This document shows, piece after piece, positions 57,967 to 64,000 of a stretch of 64,000 bases of DNA. Every line of letters begins with the position of its first letter. The first letter of the stretch is position 1. A program made the position numbers and the translations under genes. Source of the stretch: Bacteroidetes bacterium UBA2664. Lineage in GTDB: Bacteria > Bacteroidota > Rhodothermia > Balneolales > Balneolaceae. Below the pieces are notes generated by a model that searched no databases, was not told where the DNA came from, and was given only the letters and a program-made list of their open reading frames with translations. The stretch lies in NCBI GenBank assembly GCA_002359315.1, contig DEMS01000015.1, positions 79,780 through 143,779 on the forward strand. Direction: 5' to 3'.

Positions 57967-58022
57967 GTCAATAAAAATTGACCATTGTCTATTATTATTG
58001 ACTAATGTCAAAATATTTTGAC
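57967..58022. promoter_or_regulatory. Operator array with 20-bp period
   Basis: Six alternating half-sites: GTCAA 57967, TTGAC 57978, GTCTA 57987, TTGAC 57998, GTCAA 58007, TTGAC 58018. Spacings are 11, 9, 11, 9, 11, so the GTCAA-n6-TTGAC dyad recurs every 20 bases, two helical turns. Probable binding site for the adjacent wHTH protein. Confidence 0.75.
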
Positions 58023-58060
58023 GGATATTACTGATTTCAATGATTAATATATTTTAAACT

Positions 58061-58076
58061 ATACCCGAAAAGGTAT
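58061..58076. promoter_or_regulatory. hip operator O1
   Basis: ATACCCGAAAAGGTAT, an imperfect copy of the ATACC-n6-GGTAT dyad repeated at 58101 and 58141. Confidence 0.75.
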
Positions 58077-58090
58077 AATTGAAGTTATTA

Positions 58091-58119
58091 TTGCTTTTTT
58101 ATACCCGATCAGGTATAAT
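58091..58119 (+). promoter_or_regulatory. Sigma70-like promoter of hipBST with operator O2 in the spacer
   Basis: TTGCTT (58091-58096), 17-base spacer, TATAAT (58114-58119). Operator O2 (ATACCCGATCAGGTAT, 58101-58116) fills the spacer and touches the minus-10 box, so repressor binding would exclude polymerase. Predicted transcription start is near 58126. Confidence 0.65.
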
Positions 58120-58140
58120 TAAGAAGAAGTTTGTAAATTT

Positions 58141-58156
58141 ATACCCGATCAGGTAT
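58141..58156. promoter_or_regulatory. hip operator O3
   Basis: ATACCCGATCAGGTAT, identical to O2 and 40 bases further on, ending four bases ahead of the hipB ATG. It lies in the predicted leader where a ribosome binding site would be; no clear one is seen. Confidence 0.75.
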
Positions 58157-58159
58157 ATC

Positions 58160-58381
58160 ATGAATGTAACTAATGAACTTATCGTTTTTGTCAAAACCCG
58201 TCGCGAGCAGCTTGGACTAACCCAGCAGGAATTGGCAGATCGGGCAGGAGTAGGGCTACGGTTTGTTCGGGATTTGGAGCAAGGCAAAGAGAGCCTGCGG
58301 CTCGACAAAGTGAACCAGGTGCTTGCTCTTTTTGGACATAAAATGGGGCCAATTAAAGTAGAGGATCGTGATGAGTTATAG
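58160..58381 (+). CDS. hipB: HipB-like antitoxin/repressor (HTH_3)
   Basis: 73 residues from ATG 58160. A lambda-type HTH covers most of the protein (LTQQELADRAGVGLRFVRDL, about 20-39). Represses its own operon, most likely through the three ATACC-n6-GGTAT operators. Its stop lies 11 bases inside hipS. Compared with E. coli HipB it has the same HTH plan and is slightly shorter. Confidence 0.9.
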   Translation: MNVTNELIVFVKTRREQLGLTQQELADRAGVGLRFVRDLEQGKESLRLDKVNQVLALFGHKMGPIKVEDRDEL

Positions 58382-58691
58382 GAAAGCTGACATCTATGTT
58401 CAAGAAACAAAAGCAGGGGTACTTGAGGAGTCTGATGCCGGTTATCGGTTTCAATACGATTCTGATTATATCACAAAAAAAAACGCTCAACCTGTTAGTC
58501 TGACACTGCCATTTCAAGAAGAACCGTATGAATCCAACGTTCTTTTCCCATTTTTTGATGGACTCATACCGGAAGGCTGGCTTTTGGATGTGGTTGAAGA
58601 TACATGGAAGGTAAACCCTAAGGACCGTATGGGACTTTTGCTGGTGAGTTGTCGCGATACCATTGGGAATGTAAGTGTGAGGGAAACATGA
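58371..58691 (+). CDS. hipS: HipS-like small protein (HipA N1 domain alone)
   Basis: 106 residues from ATG 58371. It corresponds to the N-terminal subdomain of HipA (KADIYVQETKAGVLEESDAGYRF, SLTLPFQEEPYESNVLFPFFDGLIPEG...), which in this operon is a separate gene. In the described HipBST systems this small protein (HipS) is the antitoxin of the HipT kinase. Overlaps hipB by 11 and hipT by four bases, so the three are translationally coupled. Confidence 0.88.
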   Translation: MSYRKADIYVQETKAGVLEESDAGYRFQYDSDYITKKNAQPVSLTLPFQEEPYESNVLFPFFDGLIPEGWLLDVVEDTWKVNPKDRMGLLLVSCRDTIGNVSVRET

Positions 58692-59629
58692 GCAATTGTT
58701 TGATTTGTGCAAATTCGGTGGAAAATGGTCGGCACTATCACGCCAAGTGTCTGCAAGATTTGTTTGGGAGTAAAGAACAGCCGGTCTTAGAAGTAAAGTT
58801 GGATCAATTAAACGAGCTGGCAAAGAAATCTGTCCATCAGAGGGTTACTGTCCCCGGTGTTCAGACCAAGTTATCGCTGGAAATAGATCGTAAGACTGAA
58901 TCTGCGGATAAGCTGACAATTGTAGGCCTATGGGGACGATTTATTTTGAAACCTCCATCAAAAAGATGGCCGGAATTGCCGGCAAATGAGCATTGTACGA
59001 TGATGCTCGCAGAGGCAGCCGGACTCGAAACGGTTCCCTATGGTTTAATTCATCTTGCATCAGGAGAACTCGCATATATCACTAAACGAATAGATCATGA
59101 TGACAACGGGTATAAATTTGCTATGGAAGATATGTGTCAGCTTACCGGACGGTTGACCGAAGACAAATACAAGGGATCACATGAGCAAATTGCGAAAATC
59201 ATAAAACAATTTTCAGCGAACCCATTATATGATCTGACGCGTTTTTACGAATTGGTTCTTTTTTCTTTTATAACAGGAAATGGGGATATGCACTTGAAAA
59301 ACTTTTCACTTTTTAAAGATCCTGTAGTCGGGTGGAAGTTATCAGCCGGCTATGATTTGTTGAATACCCGACTGGTAATTCCGGAAGAGAAAGATCCGGA
59401 TGAACTTGCTCTAACACTCGCCGGCAAGAAGAGTAATTTTAATTCTGATTCCTTTGATGAATTCGGCAAAACCATTGGTTTGAACCCTAAACAGATTCAA
59501 AACATCAACAAGGGCTTGCTTAGTAAACGAAATTCGTTTCTACAGACCGTTGAAAAATCATTTTTATCGGATGAAATGAAGGGATTGTATAAGCAGATTC
59601 TTGAGACAAGAATTCAAGTATTAAATTAA
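58688..59629 (+). CDS. hipT: HipT-like kinase toxin (HipA C-terminal family)
   Basis: 313 residues from ATG 58688. A Cys/His cluster at the N-terminus (C4-x2-C7, H18, C21 in CLICANSVENGRHYHAKC) looks zinc-binding. Kinase features: GVQTKLSL loop (57-64), K88 in FILKPP, catalytic D200 and N205 in GNGDMHLKN, and metal D223 in AGYDLLNTR. All catalytic positions are present, so the kinase should be active; HipA/HipT relatives phosphorylate aminoacyl-tRNA synthetases. An internal in-frame ATG at 58649 would lengthen it into hipS, less likely given the ATGA coupling. Confidence 0.9.
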   Translation: MSNCLICANSVENGRHYHAKCLQDLFGSKEQPVLEVKLDQLNELAKKSVHQRVTVPGVQTKLSLEIDRKTESADKLTIVGLWGRFILKPPSKRWPELPANEHCTMMLAEAAGLETVPYGLIHLASGELAYITKRIDHDDNGYKFAMEDMCQLTGRLTEDKYKGSHEQIAKIIKQFSANPLYDLTRFYELVLFSFITGNGDMHLKNFSLFKDPVVGWKLSAGYDLLNTRLVIPEEKDPDELALTLAGKKSNFNSDSFDEFGKTIGLNPKQIQNINKGLLSKRNSFLQTVEKSFLSDEMKGLYKQILETRIQVLN

Positions 59630-59644
59630 TTTTATCCCAACATT

Positions 59645-59926
59645 ATGGCAGAGCACTCAAAAGATACGGTTGATGTTGAACTTAGACAGGGAGGAATGCT
59701 TGAATTTCAAAGGACCGGGAAATATCCTGAATATCTTATCGTGAAATCAAAGAAATGGGGGCGCAGATGGAAAAAAGACATCAGTGGGGATCAAAAAGGG
59801 GGAGTACTTCATGTGAAGAGGAAACCGATGTATACCTACCGGATAACAGATGGTGAAGTTTCCATTTTTGATATGGATGGAAATGCGGTTGAGATAGACA
59901 CCTATTCGATTATGATGGTTGATTGA
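59645..59926 (+). CDS. Small protein of unknown function downstream of hipT
   Basis: 93 residues from ATG 59645, 15 bases after the hipT stop on the same strand. Basic middle section (KSKKWGRRWKKDISGDQKGG), no signal, membrane helix or motif I recognise; beta-rich appearance. It may be the last gene of the hip operon or an unrelated cargo gene. Codon use looks normal for the region. Confidence 0.6.
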   Translation: MAEHSKDTVDVELRQGGMLEFQRTGKYPEYLIVKSKKWGRRWKKDISGDQKGGVLHVKRKPMYTYRITDGEVSIFDMDGNAVEIDTYSIMMVD

Positions 59927-59963
59927 TTTCTACACTGATAGTATGCCTTTTAAAGTAATAATT

Positions 59964-60884
59964 TCAACGTTTTTTAATCCATCCTTTTTGAGGATTCCAA
60001 TTTGAATCCATCTCTTCACCATTTTTAAGTTTCAGGTTTAATGGCCAAATAAAACGGGAAATGTCTTCTGAAACCTCTTTTAACGTTTCCGGTACATTTT
60101 CGATTCCCGCTTTTTTTCTGAAAGCATTCCATTGAGCTATTTTGCTGTTATCTGAATAAAATGCTTCTGTTAGTGCAGTAGGTGGTTCTTTAGGCAAATC
60201 GGTTTTCCGTCTTTCAAAAGTTAATTCAATGGCTTTTTGCAATTTTCTTCCTTCAAAATCTTGATTGTGCATTAAATACCAAATATCGTAGAAATCTTTC
60301 ATTCGGCTGTTAGCCAAATCCAGATAAACCATAGCTTGGTACTTTTCAGCTATAGCACTATCAAGGGTATAAGCTAAGAGTTTCAGAGGTTCACCATCAA
60401 GCAATACCGGATATTCTATCCATATTGGTGCCGGGGAGATCACATCACCAAATCCGATATCTATCTGCATTGGAATTTTTGCATTCCCAAGTTTTCCCTG
60501 AAATTTAATTCGTACCCCTTTATATGATTGATTCTCACGAATCTCTTCGCCTGTCACCGTAATGGGTATAAACACTAGCCCATCCTCTTCAACTTCTATC
60601 TCACAGCAATCTTTTACCATTTGTTCTAATTGTTCAATATCTTGAGCTTTTTCTCCTGATAAATCTATATCACGAGTTGGCCGAATTGCACTTATACCTG
60701 TGGATCGTAACAATAATGCACCTTTAAGAACAAACTGTTCGGCATATTTCGACTGACTCATTCTGAGCAGAAATTTTTCCATTCCATAGTATTGCAGTAG
60801 CTCCATGAATGGCCTATTCGTTTCTCTCGCAGTATTCAACAGCCGTGAATGAACGGATTGGGCTATTTTTGTTTTTTTATCCAT
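59964..60884 (-). CDS. abiEii: AbiEii-type nucleotidyltransferase toxin
   Basis: 306 residues. ATG 60884 is supported by GGAGG nine bases upstream; a TTG two codons earlier is too close to it. Conserved positions: YAEQFVLKGALLL with K54-G55 and RPTRDIDLSG with D72-x-D74, then a helical C-terminal half (YQAMVYLDLANSRMKDFYDIWYL). AbiEii proteins are GTP-binding nucleotidyltransferase toxins; related MenT enzymes nucleotidylate tRNA. Overlaps the antitoxin gene by eight bases. Confidence 0.9.
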   Translation of the reverse strand: MDKKTKIAQSVHSRLLNTARETNRPFMELLQYYGMEKFLLRMSQSKYAEQFVLKGALLLRSTGISAIRPTRDIDLSGEKAQDIEQLEQMVKDCCEIEVEEDGLVFIPITVTGEEIRENQSYKGVRIKFQGKLGNAKIPMQIDIGFGDVISPAPIWIEYPVLLDGEPLKLLAYTLDSAIAEKYQAMVYLDLANSRMKDFYDIWYLMHNQDFEGRKLQKAIELTFERRKTDLPKEPPTALTEAFYSDNSKIAQWNAFRKKAGIENVPETLKEVSEDISRFIWPLNLKLKNGEEMDSNWNPQKGWIKKR

Positions 60885-61494
60885 GGCCAATAGCCTCCAG
60901 ATACGGTTTAATTACCCGTTCAACTTTGCACAGTTTAGCATACATCAGGATTTCACGATAGGTTGCTTTACCATCATTAATTCCACGTTTCAGGGCTTCA
61001 ATAGCCACATCAAGACCAATTTGATTTCGAAATTTGAAACAGTCTGCGATGGTCTTGGCCGGATTAAAAACCTTTATTTCAACTCCATCCATGAAATGGT
61101 TTTGAAAACCACTGTTTATGGTTTCTTCTGAAAAGCGGTACACCTTAAGCGGAGGATAGTCGAGTTCCGGCTGCCAACTTGATCGAGGAAGGGCAATATG
61201 TATCTTGTGTGGAATTTCATTCGTCATCTCATGGATTGAAAGAGCTGAAATCAGGCAGATTCGTGCTTCCGGTATTTTCTTTGCCACAATAACCAGATCC
61301 GGATTACTCAGCGGTTCATTTTCTGTAAGCCGATATACTCCCCTCTGTATAGCTGTCACTATTCCTTCATCTCTCATATGATACAGAGTGCGTCGGTGTA
61401 CTCCGGCATCCAGCACTTCTGAAGTACACAGAACACCGTCTCGCTTTTTAAAAAGCCTTACCGCTTCCTTAATTTTTGAATCTGATACATACAT
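60877..61494 (-). CDS. abiEi: AbiEi-type antitoxin
   Basis: 205 residues. An N-terminal wHTH (about 5-60, VLCTSEVLDAGVHRRTLYHMRD, GIVTAIQRGVYRL) is followed by the AbiEi C-terminal domain (ALSIHEMTNEIPHKIHIALPR, KVFNPAKTIADCFKFRNQIG). Type IV antitoxin and autorepressor of the operon. The dyad at 61500-61545 is six bases upstream of its ATG. Confidence 0.92.
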   Translation of the reverse strand: MYVSDSKIKEAVRLFKKRDGVLCTSEVLDAGVHRRTLYHMRDEGIVTAIQRGVYRLTENEPLSNPDLVIVAKKIPEARICLISALSIHEMTNEIPHKIHIALPRSSWQPELDYPPLKVYRFSEETINSGFQNHFMDGVEIKVFNPAKTIADCFKFRNQIGLDVAIEALKRGINDGKATYREILMYAKLCKVERVIKPYLEAIGHG

Positions 61495-61499
61495 AATGT

Positions 61500-61545
61500 G
61501 GACAATTACCTATACATTTTTGTATAAGTGTATAGATTTTTGTCC
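61500..61545. promoter_or_regulatory. Nested dyad operator of abiE
   Basis: GGACAA-n4-CTATACA-n12-TGTATAG-n4-TTGTCC, symmetric about 61522.5. A further TATACA/TGTATA pair (61511-61526) sits inside. AbiEi proteins bind inverted repeats at their promoters, so this is the likely operator. Confidence 0.75.
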
Positions 61546-61567
61546 ATATATGCAATAGAAAACTATT

Positions 61568-63520
61568 CTATTCAAAAGCCCCTTTCCAGGCCTCCACAAT
61601 CATCACCATAGCCAGTGTATCCAATTCGCAGTAGCTTAACAAGGCGTTAAATACAGCGTCTCGCTCTTCCCGGGATACATCATCAAACTGCATTCGGGCA
61701 TAAGCCATCATAGCACTACCTCCATCTGCGATGAACTCTTCACCGGTTTCGTAATCCGGTAAGTTTTCAAAATTAATGGGTGGCAGCAGCTTATATGGAT
61801 CTATCGCTCGTCCATTCCCATCTACCCGGTACCAGATCTGATCATAGAAATTCTTGCCTTTATAAGGCCGGGTGTATTTCTCCTTTAACCTTTTACTGGT
61901 ATTTAAAATGGCCGGCAGTACTTTTTTGATGCTGATGGAACCTTTAAAATCTTTGTGGTAATGATACTGTTTGATCAGTTTATGCAGGTCTACCATCTCC
62001 CGTTCCCCACCCCGGATGATCATCTGAATCCATTCAATGAGCTCATCTGCATTTTCAACTCGGTCGCGATCATTTAAAAGCTGATTCATTACTTCGGTCA
62101 GAAGTGTGTTTTCGAAGTGCGTGTATTGAAAGATCGTGCCGTCATCTTTGTCTAACGCTGATTTCAACTGCCGAATACACTCATAATTGGGAAAAGATCC
62201 ACGTTCACGATCTATCCACTCGGCAGAATGGGTGACGGACCCATCTTCCTGCATGGTGTGAACTGAAAACTGAAAAGCGAGTTGTTCGTAGGGCCTTCTC
62301 CCTTTCAAAAAGGGAATAGCAAGACGCAGTGCTTCAAAGTCCAGAAAGTGGAGGGGGTATTGCCAGCTATTCATCTCTTCGTACAACGGATTCAAAAGAA
62401 CTTCATCATCAGGGATTCCTCCTGTTTCAATCAGGATCTGAACGGTTTGGCGCTCTTTTGATTCCCAGGCAGCATGTTTTGAGGTAATTCCTTCCGAACC
62501 GGCTGGCAGATCATCCATAGTCACATCTTTGAGCTGATAAATCCCCTTCTCCATCATGTTTCCGTAGAAACTTCGGCCGTTCCACAGATCAAAAATGTGA
62601 GGCTCCTGAAAATCATCATCGTCCCATCCCAATGCGGTTTTCCAGCAGGTTACAAATCCACTCTTTTGGCCCTCCATTAGCTTATCAAGGGGTACTCGAA
62701 ATTCACAGCCTCTGCATTTGTCACCAATGGCTATCGGAAACTGCTCATCCTGTATATAGTGATTAGCCAGTGTATGCATCCAATCCGAAAAATTGAGCTG
62801 CTGAAGGGGTGTCTTATTGACTTCTGATATGGCATTCCCGTCCAAAATAGTTGCGACAGCCTCGGATACATCCACTCTCTTCAGAATCGACTCACCCAGG
62901 TCATCCGGTGTAGTGCCGGGCTTTAGTCTAATTTCTTTACGTCCATTCTCATTTTCCACCACCCGAAACCGCTGATACAACCCTTCCACCGTTGTCACAG
63001 AATCCTTATTTACAAGCATCAGGTATGGTGTGATATTCCAATCAGGGTGGGCATTGCTCATCACCCAGTATTGAAAAGCCACATCATACAAGTAGGGGAG
63101 CCAGGCTGATTTGATGGTTCCGTTTTGGTTGAAGAACTCTTCCTCACTACTCCATGATTTTGCTTTCACTTCAACCAGATTGATGTCATTTCCCACTTTA
63201 TCAAAAACATCTACTCGGATCAGGAACTTGTCATTATATGTGATTGCCGGTTCATAGAGCGTAACGTTCTCCTTTTGCAACTCTTCATTAGTTTGAGCAA
63301 TCGCATCGGCACTGTTCAGGGTTTCAATTGCACGGCCACCCGGATGCATCATGCAGGCCAGTTCGCCAACCTGCATCCCACCCTCAGCCAAAGATTGCAG
63401 AAACTCATCTTCATCTTTTACACTGGGATACACATCTCTCTTTGCATAGTAGAGGCGTGAGGCACATTCTCTTGAGATGTTGAAGAGAGATTTGGTGAGA
63501 TAGCGCTGTTTTGTGTTCAT
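61568..63520 (-). CDS. DUF2779 protein: Cas4-like Fe-S nuclease fused to DEDD-type exonuclease domain
   Basis: 650 residues from ATG 63520 (a TTG six codons upstream is possible). The N-terminal half has a RecB/Cas4-like nuclease: C19, E90, D104, E117 and K119 (LVEVKAKS), and C269-x2-C272...C292, a four-cysteine pattern suited to a [4Fe-4S] cluster. The C-terminal half starts with LHFLDFEALR (D394, E396) and ends near YCELDTLAM, consistent with the DUF2779 DEDD-type exonuclease. Such proteins are found among defence and mobile genes; activity here is inferred. It lies between the AbiE operator and a partial gene, with no Cas genes or CRISPR array. Confidence 0.8.
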   Translation of the reverse strand: MNTKQRYLTKSLFNISRECASRLYYAKRDVYPSVKDEDEFLQSLAEGGMQVGELACMMHPGGRAIETLNSADAIAQTNEELQKENVTLYEPAITYNDKFLIRVDVFDKVGNDINLVEVKAKSWSSEEEFFNQNGTIKSAWLPYLYDVAFQYWVMSNAHPDWNITPYLMLVNKDSVTTVEGLYQRFRVVENENGRKEIRLKPGTTPDDLGESILKRVDVSEAVATILDGNAISEVNKTPLQQLNFSDWMHTLANHYIQDEQFPIAIGDKCRGCEFRVPLDKLMEGQKSGFVTCWKTALGWDDDDFQEPHIFDLWNGRSFYGNMMEKGIYQLKDVTMDDLPAGSEGITSKHAAWESKERQTVQILIETGGIPDDEVLLNPLYEEMNSWQYPLHFLDFEALRLAIPFLKGRRPYEQLAFQFSVHTMQEDGSVTHSAEWIDRERGSFPNYECIRQLKSALDKDDGTIFQYTHFENTLLTEVMNQLLNDRDRVENADELIEWIQMIIRGGEREMVDLHKLIKQYHYHKDFKGSISIKKVLPAILNTSKRLKEKYTRPYKGKNFYDQIWYRVDGNGRAIDPYKLLPPINFENLPDYETGEEFIADGGSAMMAYARMQFDDVSREERDAVFNALLSYCELDTLAMVMIVEAWKGAFE

Positions 63521-63768
63521 GTTAAGATTGATTTGCAATAGTTGAACTCTCCGGTAATTCAGGAGTGATGTTTATTGGTACTCATCATTTAAAATTTGAG
63601 TAGGCCATTTTTCGCAAGCAGATAACTTAAGGCTAGCATGGGCTTTTTTGTTTTTATTTTTTACCACCACCTTTAGGAGGTTTTCCCGGCTTTCTTCCCT
63701 TACCCTGCCCTGGTGGGGCTAGCCGTGTAGTCGGTTTTTTCGATTACGATGATTGATTAAAAAGTATG
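63521..63768. other. Intergenic region with a fragment-like basic tail
   Basis: On the minus strand a stop-bounded stretch without a start codon encodes ...GKGRKPGKPPKGGGKK ahead of a TAA near 63658. It could be the 3' remnant of a lost gene or chance. No other structure seen. Confidence 0.35.
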
Positions 63769-64000
63769 CTACTTTTTGTAGGCTTTGCCCTGCTCTGTAA
63801 GCCTGTATTTTTGATGTTTACTTTTCGGTTTACTCGGGATGGTGTATTCAATCAAGTTCGCTTCAAAGGCCGGCTTCAGATAGTTTTCCCTAAAATTCTT
63901 ACGGTCATTTAGGTCTAATTTTTCCATTATTTCGTCCCGATGCATTTCACCTTTTAATACAGAAATGAGTTGAATAACATGGGGGGTATCATGGGGGGTA
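63769..64000 (-). CDS. C-terminus of a Fic/AlbA_2-type protein (partial, 5' end beyond window)
   Basis: 76 residues open to the right edge, ending at TAG 63769-63771. The segment LKGEMHRDEIMEKLDLNDRK, NFRENYLKPAFEANLIEYTI and SKHQKYRLTEQGKAY is the winged-helix tail found at the end of Fic-domain and AlbA_2/HATPase_c_4 regulatory proteins. The preceding TPHDTPHV resembles their variable TPQV-repeat linker. Catalytic part not in the window, so the class cannot be fixed. Confidence 0.7.
   Translation of the reverse strand, partial: TPHDTPHVIQLISVLKGEMHRDEIMEKLDLNDRKNFRENYLKPAFEANLIEYTIPSKPKSKHQKYRLTEQGKAYKK

Noticed and set aside
58353..58823. 156-codon minus-strand frame across hipS and hipT
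   Set aside because: Overlaps two genes with recognised domains and tight translational coupling; no plausible product.
56436..64000. Possible CRISPR array or Cas locus near the Cas4-like protein
   Set aside because: No direct repeats with regular spacers were found and no Cas1/Cas2 or effector gene is present; the protein is a DUF2779 fusion.

Overview
The window reads as a chromosomal segment of a moderate-GC member of the Bacteroidota/Balneolota (Balneola-like) lineage. The evidence is a Reg_prop/Y_Y_Y hybrid-type sensor kinase, class 3 fructose-1,6-bisphosphatase, an Mrp protein lacking the CxxC pair, secreted metalloproteases with a type IX-like C-terminal sorting domain, HU-SPOR and TolQ/TolR/TonB envelope genes, and Tat-exported Gfo/Idh and sugar-isomerase proteins. 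This placement is inferred from gene content only.

Layout. 1-3.2 kb: most of a large sensor histidine kinase, cut by the left edge. 3.4-11 kb: fbp, an Xaa-Pro aminopeptidase, an orphan HsdR_N-like nuclease-fold protein, a small YegP-like gene, a NYN/LOTUS protein, a tandem UspA and a REC-GAF protein. 11-17 kb: fused chorismate mutase/prephenate dehydrogenase, and two paralogous secreted metalloproteases flanking a TspO homologue. 17-24.5 kb: Mrp, then a tightly packed plus-strand run gcvT-comB-ftsK-lolA-like-flippase-like. 24.6-29.5 kb: an outer-membrane barrel, a short HU, an HU-TM-SPOR fusion and a TolQ/TolR/TonB-like system. 29.5-39.3 kb: MscS, GNAT, MATE, glycogen phosphorylase, SemiSWEET-ispE, CCA-adding enzyme and a sugar nucleotidyltransferase. 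39.6-50.6 kb: a membrane-anchored MurF-like ligase, dinB, glutamate dehydrogenase, a CaCA exchanger, tRNA-Lys, HIT-aroQ, a Wzx-like flippase and recN. 50.8-56.4 kb: a PAS histidine kinase, tRNA-Arg, and a Gfo/Idh plus two TIM-barrel isomerase-like genes with export signals.

56.4-64 kb is an accessory island of toxin-antitoxin and defence-type genes: (i) a winged-HTH/degenerate-nucleotidyltransferase gene overlapping a DUF6036-type nucleotidyltransferase gene, preceded by an operator array with a 20-bp period; (ii) a three-gene HipB-HipS-HipT (split HipA) operon with three palindromic operators exactly 40 bp apart; (iii) an AbiEi/AbiEii pair behind a nested dyad; (iv) a Cas4-like Fe-S nuclease fused to a DEDD-type exonuclease domain (DUF2779); (v) the C-terminus of a Fic/AlbA_2-type protein cut by the right edge. 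System (i) is the best candidate here for a poorly described biological system.

Intergenic regions are rich in small repeats: a 239-bp element with perfect 30-bp terminal inverted repeats, purine-rich GTGAAAAGT repeats that supply the stop codons of three genes, a 28-bp hairpin in two copies, a five-copy 14-bp perfect tandem repeat, an 8-bp graded tandem repeat and a ~142-bp fold-back repeat. All starts, promoters and functions were judged by eye from sequence; no database search was run.
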